Below, piece by piece: positions 1 through 8,942 of a stretch of DNA of 64,000 nt. This DNA is from Chryseotalea sp. WA131a (lineage in GTDB: Bacteria > Bacteroidota > Bacteroidia > Cytophagales > Cyclobacteriaceae). The notes below the pieces were generated by a model. It saw only the letters and a list, made by a program, of their open reading frames with translations. It searched no databases and had not been told where the DNA came from. The stretch's first letter is position 1, and each line of letters opens with the position of its first letter. The stretch spans positions 1,364,001 to 1,428,000 of the forward strand of contig CP073016.1 in NCBI GenBank assembly GCA_025370075.1, given 5' to 3'. The translations under genes were made by a program, and so were the position numbers.

Positions 1-347
1 TGTTGGGCTGTTCGAACAGTCGCTCCGTGCCTAAAAGCAATGGCGCGTCAATTGACACCGAGGTCCAAAAAAAATTGGGCAACCGATTTGAATCGATCGA
101 GAGCCCAACCAAAAAGTATACGTTATATTATCAGAAGCGTGATCCGCAAGATCACATGAACAGAGAATTTCGGTTTCTTGTTTTGGAAAATGCATCCAAA
201 AAATGGGTCCATGAAGGAAGTTTCGTTCAGGGCTACATTAAGTGGACATCAGAATCGGAATTAGAATTCACCGTCAAATCAAAGAACATCAACACAGAAC
301 CTAGTATTACAAAAGTAAATGTCGCAGCAATAAATAAAAATCTATGA
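1..347 (+). CDS. Lipoprotein, 5'-truncated by window start
   Basis: The reading frame is open from the left edge, so the true start lies outside the window. The first visible residues (LGCSNS) look like the end of a lipoprotein signal peptide with the acylated Cys, which would place the protein in the cell envelope. About 110 residues of mature protein follow. They are polar, and I recognise no family. Its stop overlaps the start of the next gene by 4 bases, so the two are probably co-transcribed and translationally coupled. Confidence 0.6.
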   Translation, partial: LGCSNSRSVPKSNGASIDTEVQKKLGNRFESIESPTKKYTLYYQKRDPQDHMNREFRFLVLENASKKWVHEGSFVQGYIKWTSESELEFTVKSKNINTEPSITKVNVAAINKNL

Positions 348-3300
348 AAAAAATTTTACTCCTAACTCTGTCTTTTTGCGCTGCAATCCTCCTCACTGTG
401 CAAATGCAACAAACTACCCAAGTGAGAGGTCGTGAAGCGGCTCTGGGGTCAGAGGTGGAGCCATATGAACAAGATAAAAAAGGAAATCGCTTTGATGAGC
501 CGTTGCAGTTCTTTCAATTCCATCAAGGTATCCGAACTGCGGAAGATCAGCCTCATCCGCTTTACAAACCTGGCTACAAAACCATTGAGTTGAATGCTGC
601 ACAAAAGCGCGCGCAGGCATTCAACTTTGCTCGCACAGAGCGAACAAATGGAGTGGTCGAGTTTAAAGAACGTGGCCCATCGAACGTACCGGGCCGAACA
701 CGAACCATTTTGGTTTTGCCAGGAGATCCAAATCAAAATACGTGGCTGGCAGGATCTGCTACTGGTGGCATTTGGAGGACGACCAACGGTGGTACCACTT
801 GGACTGAAAAAAGTGCCGACTTCCCTGTTTACCCGATTTCTTCGTTGGCTATGTCGACATCGGATGCCAACACCGTCTATGCCGGAACAGGCGAGTTCGT
901 CTCTTCGATTTATTCGGCAGTTGGCGATGGCATCTTCAAATCAAACGACAAAGGTGAGACGTGGACACAGTTATCTTCCACTGCTAGCAATCAGAACTTT
1001 GCAATTGTTACACGAGTTATTGTAAATCCAGCCAATGTAAATGTCCTGTTAGCCAGTACTGCCCCTTCCAGCCTTTCGACAGGGCAAACTTCTAAAATCA
1101 TGCGTTCATCGGATGGTGGAAATTCTTGGACAATGGTTTACCAAAATACCAATGAAGTTGAACAACTTATTGCATCACCGGCAGATTTCAATATTCAATA
1201 TGCAGCGATTAATGGAGTTGGCGTGGCGAAATCCATTGATGGTGGCGTGACTTGGAACCTAAGTAATACTGGTATGGTTCCCACCGGCCGAGTTGAAATA
1301 GGCGTATCACCGGCAAACCCAAACAGACTTTATGCCTCCTGCCAAGGCACACGTAGCGGCAACGGATCCGATCTTTATTTGAGCAATGATGCTGCGCAAA
1401 CATGGACGCTGGTGGACGTTCGCTTCAACAATAATGTTCTTGACTTTTTGAATGGACAAGGCTTTTACGATAACCACGTACTGTGCGACCCCTTTAACCA
1501 AGACATCGTTTATTTTGGTGGGGTTGATACTTTTTGCTCTACGATCGGAACGGGCACAACTACTATCGATGACTACAAGTTCACCGAAACGAACACGGAA
1601 GGATTTTTGAGTCTGATCCAGTTCAACAACCCAGGATTTTTTATTGGCGGGCGATTGCAGGTAGGCTCAGCCAGTAATAAGCGCACCGTGGAAATAAGAT
1701 TTGGCCCCGGCATTACGCAAAAAGGTCATCGGTTTTTGACACCCGATGACGCCACAAGTGGCGTGCCTGTTGCAAGCTACCTTTACACCGATTTTGTGGA
1801 TGTTCCATTGCAAGCCTGGGATGTGACCACACCTAGTTCTCCTAGACAACTTATGGTTTCCTTTCGCGATCAAAGCAGAAATGGCAAATTAGACTTTTTA
1901 GTTCAAAACTTCGATGCAGCTGCTCCACTCTCCAATAGCAGAGAGTACGTCTATATTCATAGTGTAGATTATAATGCGTCCGCCCCTTTATTTACAACTG
2001 GATCCAGTTCTAATGGTGGCCAAGAAACTCAACTGGCCTATGCTTTCTTTCCAAGCCTCCCAGCAGGCGGAACTTGGACGCCAAACTCCCTTCCTACCTC
2101 AACTCTAAAAATTGAATATGCGGGGCTTTCTAAAATAAACGCGACAACGGTTACAGTATCCGATTCACGTAGCCAGTATGATAAAAAGAATGTACAAAGT
2201 CAGGTGAATCAAGCGGCCGGTGGAATACATGCTGACAACCATTTCTCCGCAGCCATAATTACCAGCGTCCCTAACAAGACTTACAAAATACTTCTTACAA
2301 CTGATGGTGGCACCTTTGTTTCGAACAACTCTACAACACCGGGTATCGTAGATGGAGATTGGACATTTACCGGAAATGGATTTAATACAAGTCAATTTTA
2401 TGGGGCCGATAAGAAGCCCGGTGCTGATGAATACCTCGGGGGCATGCAAGACAACGGTACCCGAATTTCAACCGCTGGTGAATCTGCCAGCAAAACAACC
2501 AGCTATCGATTTGCAATTGGTGGAGATGGTTTTGAAGTATTGTGGCATAGTTTAGATGGAAAAAAAGTAATTGGCAGTCTATACAATAACACTTTTTTTA
2601 GAACCGTTGACGGTGGCACCAATTGGACCCCTGCGTTTTCAGGATTTCCTCTAGTAAGCGGTTCACCAGACCCTGCCAAATATCCCTTTGTATCTAAATT
2701 GGCAAACTCGAGAAATACTCCCGAAGTTATTTATTCGGTTGGCTCCGATGGCGTTTGGAAGTCAAGCAATTTTGGTGGTTTGTGGACACTCACTCCGATT
2801 ACAAACAAATGGGGTACTGCCAGTACATTTTTCGATGTAGAAGTGAGCCGGGCCAACGCAAACATTGTTTGGGGTGGTGCCGGTATGACCACTCTAAGAA
2901 ATCTGCATGTGTCTACGAATGCCGGTGCTACGTTTACCCCCACCAATAATTACACAGCTACTACGCTAGGCTCGATAACGAAGCTGGCATCGCATCCCAC
3001 ACAGCCAAATACTGCGTATTCATTGTTTTCTTTTTATGGCAAGCCTAAAATTTTAAGAACAACCGATCTAGGTCAGAACTGGACCGACATTAGCGGATTT
3101 AATACAGGCAGTATAAGCACGAACGGATTTCCAGACGTAGCTACGTACTGCCTGTACGTGATGCCTGACAATCCCAATATCATTTGGGCAGGTACCGAAA
3201 TCGGTATTGTTGAATCGCAAGACAACGGTGCAACGTGGGCGCTACTAAATGACTTTCCGAACGTTTCAGTTTGGGATATGAAAGGACAAGACGATCAAAT

Positions 3301-4441
3301 CGTAATTGCTACGCACGGTCGCGGTATCTGGACAGCCAAAATGACCAGTAACCAAAATCCAGTGCAGCGTCCTCAACTTCTTGCCATGGGCACACGCCCT
3401 AATCAAGACCTAGCCGTTCGTTTTCAATTGCTTGATTCTTATGACTCGCTTCAAGTGTTTATTCGAGGACAGCGAATCGGCAAACTTAATGCCCTCATAA
3501 CTGGCACCTATGACTTGAATGTGCGAAACGTACAACCTGGTGTAAATACCGAAGTAAGTATGATGGGCTTTAAGAATGGATCGCCTATTCAATCGGCTTC
3601 AATTTTTGGCATTCACTTTCCTCTATATACGCCCTACACCAAACAATACTCTAATCTCATGACGGCATCCACCGATTTTGTTATTTCACCGCAAGGAGGA
3701 TACACGATTTCAAGTTTCGGAACTTCCAACCAAAGTTTGCAAAGTATTCATCCCTACCCAGCCAACACCGAATCCACTGCCATGTTATTGCAACCAATTA
3801 TCGTGGCGAGCACCAATGCCAATTTCTTTTACCAGGATGTGGCGATTGTACAGCCTTCACCAAGTATAAGTTTTGGGCAGCCGGGCTTCAAAGACTTTGT
3901 AGTTGTAGAGGCCACGAAAAACGGATTGGATTGGATACCACTGAAAGATGGTTACAGCGCTTCTGCTAATGCCGCTTGGCAGACAGCCTTCACGGGTAAC
4001 CAACCGGGCACACCTGCCATGCAGGTAGATCAATCAATCGACATCAAATCCAAATTTGCCACAAATGACACGTTGCTGTTTCGTTTTCGCATCAAGGCCG
4101 ATAACGATGCGACCACAGGTTGGGGTTGGTCAATCGACAATTTGTTTATTCAACAAGCCCCTACAGGTATTGAACCTTCATCCGTGATTTCTGAATTGTC
4201 TGTCTATCCAAACCCAACTACTAGCAAGGCAACAGTCTCTTACTTCTTGAAACAGCCATCTGAAGTTCGTATTCTGATAAATGACGAAACTGGCCGTGCC
4301 TTTTCAACCGAAAACTTAGGGGTACAAAATGGAGGACAACACGTGCATGAGATAAACCTAGAGTCAGACAAAAAAGGTCTCTATTTGATTCGCATAAAAA
4401 TTGGTCAACAAGAAAAAGTATTGAAGCTAATGGTAAACTAA
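344..4441 (+). CDS. Large secreted BNR-repeat protein with T9SS sorting domain
   Basis: This is a 1365-residue protein with an N-terminal signal peptide (hydrophobic residues 4-20). The body holds many BNR/sortilin-type propeller blades, seen as repeated S/T-DGG-TW motifs such as TTNGGTTWT, SNDKGETWT and SSDGGNSWT between about residues 120 and 1010. The last 75 residues form a type IX secretion sorting domain with the YPNPT motif and the usual terminal KVLKLMVN-like strand. It is therefore predicted to cross the outer membrane by T9SS and to end up secreted or surface-bound. Its substrate is unknown; in Bacteroidota such proteins are usually annotated as exo-glycosidase-like or VPS10-like without biochemical support. 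It overlaps the preceding lipoprotein gene by 4 bases. Confidence 0.9.
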   Translation: MKKILLLTLSFCAAILLTVQMQQTTQVRGREAALGSEVEPYEQDKKGNRFDEPLQFFQFHQGIRTAEDQPHPLYKPGYKTIELNAAQKRAQAFNFARTERTNGVVEFKERGPSNVPGRTRTILVLPGDPNQNTWLAGSATGGIWRTTNGGTTWTEKSADFPVYPISSLAMSTSDANTVYAGTGEFVSSIYSAVGDGIFKSNDKGETWTQLSSTASNQNFAIVTRVIVNPANVNVLLASTAPSSLSTGQTSKIMRSSDGGNSWTMVYQNTNEVEQLIASPADFNIQYAAINGVGVAKSIDGGVTWNLSNTGMVPTGRVEIGVSPANPNRLYASCQGTRSGNGSDLYLSNDAAQTWTLVDVRFNNNVLDFLNGQGFYDNHVLCDPFNQDIVYFGGVDTFCSTIGTGTTTIDDYKFTETNTEGFLSLIQFNNPGFFIGGRLQVGSASNKRTVEIRFGPGITQKGHRFLTPDDATSGVPVASYLYTDFVDVPLQAWDVTTPSSPRQLMVSFRDQSRNGKLDFLVQNFDAAAPLSNSREYVYIHSVDYNASAPLFTTGSSSNGGQETQLAYAFFPSLPAGGTWTPNSLPTSTLKIEYAGLSKINATTVTVSDSRSQYDKKNVQSQVNQAAGGIHADNHFSAAIITSVPNKTYKILLTTDGGTFVSNNSTTPGIVDGDWTFTGNGFNTSQFYGADKKPGADEYLGGMQDNGTRISTAGESASKTTSYRFAIGGDGFEVLWHSLDGKKVIGSLYNNTFFRTVDGGTNWTPAFSGFPLVSGSPDPAKYPFVSKLANSRNTPEVIYSVGSDGVWKSSNFGGLWTLTPITNKWGTASTFFDVEVSRANANIVWGGAGMTTLRNLHVSTNAGATFTPTNNYTATTLGSITKLASHPTQPNTAYSLFSFYGKPKILRTTDLGQNWTDISGFNTGSISTNGFPDVATYCLYVMPDNPNIIWAGTEIGIVESQDNGATWALLNDFPNVSVWDMKGQDDQIVIATHGRGIWTAKMTSNQNPVQRPQLLAMGTRPNQDLAVRFQLLDSYDSLQVFIRGQRIGKLNALITGTYDLNVRNVQPGVNTEVSMMGFKNGSPIQSASIFGIHFPLYTPYTKQYSNLMTASTDFVISPQGGYTISSFGTSNQSLQSIHPYPANTESTAMLLQPIIVASTNANFFYQDVAIVQPSPSISFGQPGFKDFVVVEATKNGLDWIPLKDGYSASANAAWQTAFTGNQPGTPAMQVDQSIDIKSKFATNDTLLFRFRIKADNDATTGWGWSIDNLFIQQAPTGIEPSSVISELSVYPNPTTSKATVSYFLKQPSEVRILINDETGRAFSTENLGVQNGGQHVHEINLESDKKGLYLIRIKIGQQEKVLKLMVN

Positions 4442-4443
4442 TT

Positions 4444-5685
4444 TTAAAATCTGAAAGGTCTAAAAAGCTCAATATCCATTGAGCTTTTTTTATGGTCGAT
4501 GATTTCGGCCACCAATAGACCAGTGGCTGGCCCCAAACTTAAACCCATCATCGAATGACCTGTGGTTATTACCAGATTTTTGAATTTATCCGAGCGGCCA
4601 ATGTAAGGCAAACCATCAGGCGAACATGGCCGCAATCCATGCCAAACCTTTTCTTTCAAAGGCATTGAGATTTTCATGTTAGGGTAATACTTAGGAATGG
4701 AATCAACAATACCTTTCACTCGATTCATATTGATGGAATGGTTAACACCACCTATTTCCATCGTTCCGCCAAAGCGAAGGGAATTAGCCATGGGAGTAAC
4801 GGCCACTCGTGCTTCTAAAAAGATGGAAGGTATTCTAACATTTTTCAAGACATCATTCAACAAAAAACTGTAGCCCTTGCCGGCTTGCATGGGCAAATTC
4901 AAATGAAGTTGTTGGCTTACTTTTCCTGACCATGAACCCAGTGCCACGATTACTTCATCAAACGCAAACTCTCCCTTATCTGTTTTTATGATTTTGATTT
5001 TCTGATTCTCCGTAATGAAATCCAAAATAGTAGTGGCCGATTGAAATTGTACTCCTTTGTCCTTTAGATAATTTATTAAATGACTCACCAACTTTTGCGG
5101 TATCAAATGGGCATCGCCCGGAAAATAAACAGCACCCCGGGAGTTTACTTTAACGTATGGTTCTAATTTCTGGACTTCAGATGAAGATAAAATGTACGCT
5201 TCGATTCCATACTTTCTTGCCATTTTTGCGGTCTCTGCTTCCTCGTGCTCAGTTTCTTTTGTTTGGTACAACATCAACAATCCACGCTCGTCATATCCAA
5301 AATCAAATGGAAGTTGTTGCTTCCATTCTCTATAAAGTGACTTGCTTAGCAAACTGATTTCCTTTAACGCAGGCGCAGATTTTTGAACATGCTCTTGGGT
5401 GGCACTTTTATAAAAATGATAACCCCATTTAATCAACTCCTTATCAAAACGAGGTTTTACATAAAACGGACTCGTTGAATCGAACATCCAGCGCAAGCCT
5501 TTGGAAATCATGCCCGGTGCAGCCAATGGTACGAAATGACTGGGTACAATCATCCCTGCGTTGCCATGAGAACAGCCATCACTTAAGTCACTTTGGTCGA
5601 TGATGGTAACGTGGTGACCTTCTCTGTTAAGGTAGTATGCTGAGCTTAATCCGATGATTCCACCTCCAAGAATTCCAATTTTCAT
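4444..5685 (-). CDS. FAD D-amino-acid dehydrogenase (probable D-hydroxyproline dehydrogenase)
   Basis: The 413-residue protein begins with a dinucleotide-binding GILGGGIIGL motif and has the DAO/DadA fold layout, including the C-terminal WHGLRPCSPDGLPYIG and TGHSMMGLSLGPATG motifs that contact FAD and substrate. DadA-family enzymes oxidise D-amino acids and pass electrons to the respiratory chain. The neighbours are an epimerase, a DapA-type deaminase and a ketoglutarate-semialdehyde dehydrogenase. From that context I infer it oxidises cis-4-hydroxy-D-proline to pyrroline-4-hydroxy-2-carboxylate. It is the last gene of the operon, and its final codons contain the hairpin of a convergent terminator. 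Confidence 0.85.
   Translation of the reverse strand: MKIGILGGGIIGLSSAYYLNREGHHVTIIDQSDLSDGCSHGNAGMIVPSHFVPLAAPGMISKGLRWMFDSTSPFYVKPRFDKELIKWGYHFYKSATQEHVQKSAPALKEISLLSKSLYREWKQQLPFDFGYDERGLLMLYQTKETEHEEAETAKMARKYGIEAYILSSSEVQKLEPYVKVNSRGAVYFPGDAHLIPQKLVSHLINYLKDKGVQFQSATTILDFITENQKIKIIKTDKGEFAFDEVIVALGSWSGKVSQQLHLNLPMQAGKGYSFLLNDVLKNVRIPSIFLEARVAVTPMANSLRFGGTMEIGGVNHSINMNRVKGIVDSIPKYYPNMKISMPLKEKVWHGLRPCSPDGLPYIGRSDKFKNLVITTGHSMMGLSLGPATGLLVAEIIDHKKSSMDIELFRPFRF
4462..4489. terminator. Bidirectional intrinsic terminator
   Basis: A perfect 12-bp inverted repeat (AAAAAGCTCAAT / ATTGAGCTTTTT) with a 4-base loop is followed by more T residues. It sits just after the stop of the BNR protein gene. 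It also lies inside the last codons of the convergent oxidoreductase gene, so it can serve the plus-strand transcript while coding on the minus strand. Confidence 0.8.
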
Positions 5686-5718
5686 TTCAAGCCAATTTGG
5701 TTTTAATTATTCGAGTTA

Positions 5719-5877
5719 TTAAAAAATAAAATAACTAAGCAATAAAATGACAAGAAGGAAGATAGCTGTGTACTTAATCCAGGGAGTTGCTTCTATAAAT
5801 GCATAACCACAGATTGGACATTCTCGATCTTTAGAATCAATGTTCATAGCACATGAAGGGCATTCTTTCTTTTTCAT
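5719..5877 (-). CDS. 52-residue double-CxxC zinc-ribbon membrane peptide
   Basis: An ATG at 5877 opens a 52-codon frame ending in TAA at 5719. The peptide has two zinc-knuckle pairs (CPSC near residue 6 and CPIC near residue 20), then a C-terminal hydrophobic helix of about 18 residues (residues 37-52). That is the pattern of a small zinc-ribbon protein anchored in the inner membrane. It lies between the epimerase and the DadA-like gene, 10 bases after one and 33 bases before the other, so it is part of the operon. No function is known to me. Confidence 0.75.
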   Translation of the reverse strand: MKKKECPSCAMNIDSKDRECPICGYAFIEATPWIKYTAIFLLVILLLSYFIF

Positions 5878-5887
5878 CCGCTAAACT

Positions 5888-6889
5888 TCAAATAACTTGA
5901 AACCCATAGGCATACGGATCATCTTCTGGATCGATGGTGATCGTGTTGTGTCCATAAATTTTAGCCCACCCTTCTACACTAGGTATGATGGATGGCTTAC
6001 CAGCCAATTCGGTAACTTCTTCTATTCTCCCAATAAACTTTGAACCGATAATGCTCTCGTGAATGAACTCCTCCCCTTTTTTCAATTTGCCCTTCGTGTA
6101 CCACTGAGCAAGTCTTGCCGATGTACCAGTGCCACATGGTGACCGATCGATCGCTTTATCACCATAGAACACAGCATTGCGTGCCGTAGAGGTTGGGTCA
6201 ATCACTTTGCCAGCCCATAAGATGTGGCTGCATGAATTAATGGTTGGATTTTCGGGATGGACAAATGTATGCTTTCGATTAATGTCCTTGCGCAACTCGC
6301 GACTCCAACTCACCAATTGGTCAGCTGTATATTGCTCAAGGCCTTTGAAATTATCCTGCACATCTACGATCGCATAAAAGTTTCCACCGTATGAAACATC
6401 TAAGTTCAATTCACCCAAATCAGGGCAACGCGCTTGAATTTTCTCAGCCGCGAGATATGCTTTCACATTTCTAATCTTTACCGATTTTACTTTGCCACCT
6501 TCTTGTTTGTATTCAATTCTCACCAAGCCGGCAGGTACTTCTAAGTTTAAAACGCCCGGAGTCTTTGGTTTTACCAATCCTTCTTCAATGGCAATCGTCA
6601 CTGTACCAATCGTTCCGTGGCCACACATTGGCAAACAGCCACTGGTTTCAATAAATAGAACACCCACATCATTGGCCTTGTCAGATGGTGGATACAAAAT
6701 ACTACCACTCATCATATCATGACCGCGCGGCTCAAACATCAGCCCTTTGCGGATCCAATCATACTCGCGCAAAAAGTGTTGGCGCTTTTCGCTCATGTTT
6801 ATCCCTTCCAGGTTTGGGCCACCTTCAGCCACTACCCTTACTGGGTTGCCGCAGGTGTGAGCATCGATGCATTTGAATGTACTTCTCAT
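5888..6889 (-). CDS. 4-hydroxyproline 2-epimerase (proline racemase family)
   Basis: The 333-residue protein belongs to the proline racemase fold. Both active-site cysteines are present, in PMCGHGTIG and SPCGTGTSA. Known trans-3-hydroxyproline dehydratases replace the first Cys with Ser or Thr, so two cysteines support epimerase or racemase activity. The substrate-entry motif HTCGNP is near the N-terminus. In this setting the enzyme should convert trans-4-hydroxy-L-proline to cis-4-hydroxy-D-proline, the first step of the pathway. Proline racemase is the alternative, but the complete hydroxyproline gene set around it argues against that. Confidence 0.9.
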   Translation of the reverse strand: MRSTFKCIDAHTCGNPVRVVAEGGPNLEGINMSEKRQHFLREYDWIRKGLMFEPRGHDMMSGSILYPPSDKANDVGVLFIETSGCLPMCGHGTIGTVTIAIEEGLVKPKTPGVLNLEVPAGLVRIEYKQEGGKVKSVKIRNVKAYLAAEKIQARCPDLGELNLDVSYGGNFYAIVDVQDNFKGLEQYTADQLVSWSRELRKDINRKHTFVHPENPTINSCSHILWAGKVIDPTSTARNAVFYGDKAIDRSPCGTGTSARLAQWYTKGKLKKGEEFIHESIIGSKFIGRIEEVTELAGKPSIIPSVEGWAKIYGHNTITIDPEDDPYAYGFQVI

Positions 6890-6935
6890 AAGTAGTATTA
6901 GTCTGCAGCACGCAGTTGGCAGTCTGAATACCTGC

Positions 6936-8414
6936 CTACTGCAAACTGGCGCCTGCCAACTTTATAAATTCGTTATTCACTAGCCTCCATATCCCCAATG
7001 GATTTTCATCTTTCAATTCAGCAGGCAACAGGTGTTGTGGAAAATTTTGAAATGATACTGGTCTTACAAATCGCTTGATGGCATCGGTGCCAACCGAAGT
7101 AAATCGCGAGTCGGTGGTAGCTGGAAACGGACCTCCATGGTGCATGGAGGGACAAACTTCCACCCCTGTTGGAACTCCGTTGATAATCACACGGCCTGCC
7201 TTCTCTTTGATCAAGTCAATAAAATCTACATACGTTACCAAATCTTCATCTTCGCCAATAATGGTTGCCGTTAATTGACCTGGAATCTTTGCCGCGGCCG
7301 TTTTTAATTCTTCAATTGTATTCGCTGTTACCAACAGAGAATAAGGACCAAATACTTCTTCCACCAATAGGTGATTGGCGGCAAAATCGGTTGCCCGCAC
7401 CGTAGCAAGTGTAGAAGTAGCTTGGTTCTCTTTCGGTCTCTCGTTTGATTCTGCCAGCAGTTGAACACCTGTTTGCTCCAACGCTTTCGCGCGATTTTTA
7501 GAATAGTTATTGGCGATGCCTGGATGCAACATGGTGCCCGGTGCAATGAGCTTCATCTTTTCACTCAATTGCTTTTTAAAAACTTCCAGTTCTGCATTTT
7601 CCAAACCCAAAAGCAAACCCGGATTCGTGCAAAACTGGCCAACACCTTGGGTGATGGAGGCCGCATATGTCTCAGCTATTTTTTCACTTCGTACTTTTAA
7701 TGCACCCGGGAAGATGAAAACCGGATTGATGCTGCCCATCTCGGCAAATACGGGAATAGGTTCGGATCGTTGCGTTGCATAATCATACAGTGCCTTGCCT
7801 CCAGAAAATGAACCCGTAAAACCGACTGCTTTCGTCAGCGGATGTTGCACCAACGCTTTACCCGTTTCAAACGATGAGTCTTGCACATGCAGAAAGACAT
7901 CATTGGGTATTTTTGTTTTTGCAATTGCCTTCGCAATAGCGGATGCCACCATTTCAGAAGTTTGGGGATGTGCGGGATGTGCTTTCAACACCACCGAACA
8001 ACCCGCAGCCAAGGCAGAAGCAGTATCGACACCCGCAGTGGAATACGCAAACGGAAAATTGCTCGCACCAAAGACCACTACTGGGCCGAGCGGCACCATC
8101 ATCTTGCGCAAATCAGGTTTTGGCAACGGTGCTCTATCAGGTGTTGCCGTATCAATCCGTGCTTCCACCCACGAGCCTTCTTTTACCAAAGCAGCAAATT
8201 GCCGCAATTGATTGCACGTGCGGCCACGCTCTCCTACCAATCTCGCTTCAGGCAAATTGGTTTCTTCCATTGCCTTTGCAATCAACGGCTGACCTAGCGC
8301 TTCAATTTCAGCAGCGAGGGCATCTAAGAAAATGGCTTTGTCAGTGCCCGTTACCTTTTTATATTGCTGAAAAGCCGTGTGTGAGGCTCGTAATATTGTA
8401 TCTGTTTGTGTCAT
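6936..8414 (-). CDS. Alpha-ketoglutaric semialdehyde dehydrogenase
   Basis: This 492-residue aldehyde dehydrogenase has the catalytic Cys in GQFCTNPG and the general-base Glu in FAEMGSINP. The stretch FGASNFPFAYSTAG followed by GCSVVLKAHPAHP is typical of the subfamily that oxidises alpha-ketoglutaric semialdehyde to alpha-ketoglutarate with NAD(P)+. That reaction ends hydroxyproline, arabinose and glucarate degradation, and here the neighbours point to hydroxyproline. It is expected to be cytoplasmic. The gene lies 46 bases upstream of the epimerase gene in the same direction. Confidence 0.9.
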   Translation of the reverse strand: MTQTDTILRASHTAFQQYKKVTGTDKAIFLDALAAEIEALGQPLIAKAMEETNLPEARLVGERGRTCNQLRQFAALVKEGSWVEARIDTATPDRAPLPKPDLRKMMVPLGPVVVFGASNFPFAYSTAGVDTASALAAGCSVVLKAHPAHPQTSEMVASAIAKAIAKTKIPNDVFLHVQDSSFETGKALVQHPLTKAVGFTGSFSGGKALYDYATQRSEPIPVFAEMGSINPVFIFPGALKVRSEKIAETYAASITQGVGQFCTNPGLLLGLENAELEVFKKQLSEKMKLIAPGTMLHPGIANNYSKNRAKALEQTGVQLLAESNERPKENQATSTLATVRATDFAANHLLVEEVFGPYSLLVTANTIEELKTAAAKIPGQLTATIIGEDEDLVTYVDFIDLIKEKAGRVIINGVPTGVEVCPSMHHGGPFPATTDSRFTSVGTDAIKRFVRPVSFQNFPQHLLPAELKDENPLGIWRLVNNEFIKLAGASLQ

Positions 8415-8479
8415 GATTCAGTTTATTCATTAGTTACGATACTAGGTACTGGATACTTGACACCAGCAACCAGGATCCA

Positions 8480-8521
8480 GAATCCAGCATCTAGTATCCA
8501 GAATCCAGCATCTAGTATCCA
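8480..8521. repeat. 21-bp perfect tandem repeat, two copies
   Basis: Two exact head-to-tail copies of a 21-base unit (starting GAATCCAGCATC) occupy 8480-8500 and 8501-8521. They are flanked by shorter CATCCAG and GGATCCAG echoes from about 8455 to 8530. They fill the gap between the cupin and dehydrogenase genes. Low-complexity tracts like this are common between genes in Bacteroidota. I see no hairpin or promoter in it. Confidence 0.8.
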
Positions 8522-8532
8522 GCATCCAGTTT

Positions 8533-8895
8533 TCAAATCCACTCTAAGTTTGTCACGGTTTGTTCTACTACCAATTCTCCCGTATGTTTCGTTGCTTTCG
8601 GTTCCACCAGCATCAATTTTACTTCTTCATCATTTGTCCAGGGGCGGTGCTCGGTGTTTTTGGGTACAATCAATATTTCTCCGGGCTTGGTAGCAATGGT
8701 TTTGCCATCACGGAAGTCCATCATCAATGTGCCGCTCAGCACCACAAACATTTCATCTTCATGCTCGTGTTTGTGCCATACCAAGTCGCCTTTCACTTTG
8801 GCAAGTTTGATATAGTTGTCGTTCAACTCGCCAATGATGTAGGGATGCCAGTGTTCTGCGAATTTGGAAAATTTTTCATCGAGATTGGTATGCAT
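8533..8895 (-). CDS. Small cupin-fold protein in the hydroxyproline operon
   Basis: A 120-residue single-domain cupin. The metal-binding first motif is visible as WHKHEHEDEMFVVLSG, with three histidines and a glutamate, and the second as PKNTEHRP. The domain could be an isomerase, a dioxygenase or a sensor, and the sequence alone does not decide. It lies between the deaminase and dehydrogenase genes, all on the same strand. I infer a helper role in hydroxyproline catabolism, but this is a guess from position. Confidence 0.8.
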   Translation of the reverse strand: MHTNLDEKFSKFAEHWHPYIIGELNDNYIKLAKVKGDLVWHKHEHEDEMFVVLSGTLMMDFRDGKTIATKPGEILIVPKNTEHRPWTNDEEVKLMLVEPKATKHTGELVVEQTVTNLEWI

Positions 8896-8942
8896 AGTTA
8901 AATAGAATATGGAAGTCAGGTGTTAGAATCTAGTATCAAGAA

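Noticed and set aside
594..1025. 143-codon frame inside the BNR protein gene
   Set aside because: It is an out-of-frame reading of repeat-rich coding sequence with no plausible domain.
7795..8416. Several overlapping plus-strand frames opposite the aldehyde dehydrogenase gene
   Set aside because: They are antisense shadows of a well-conserved enzyme with catalytic residues on the minus strand.
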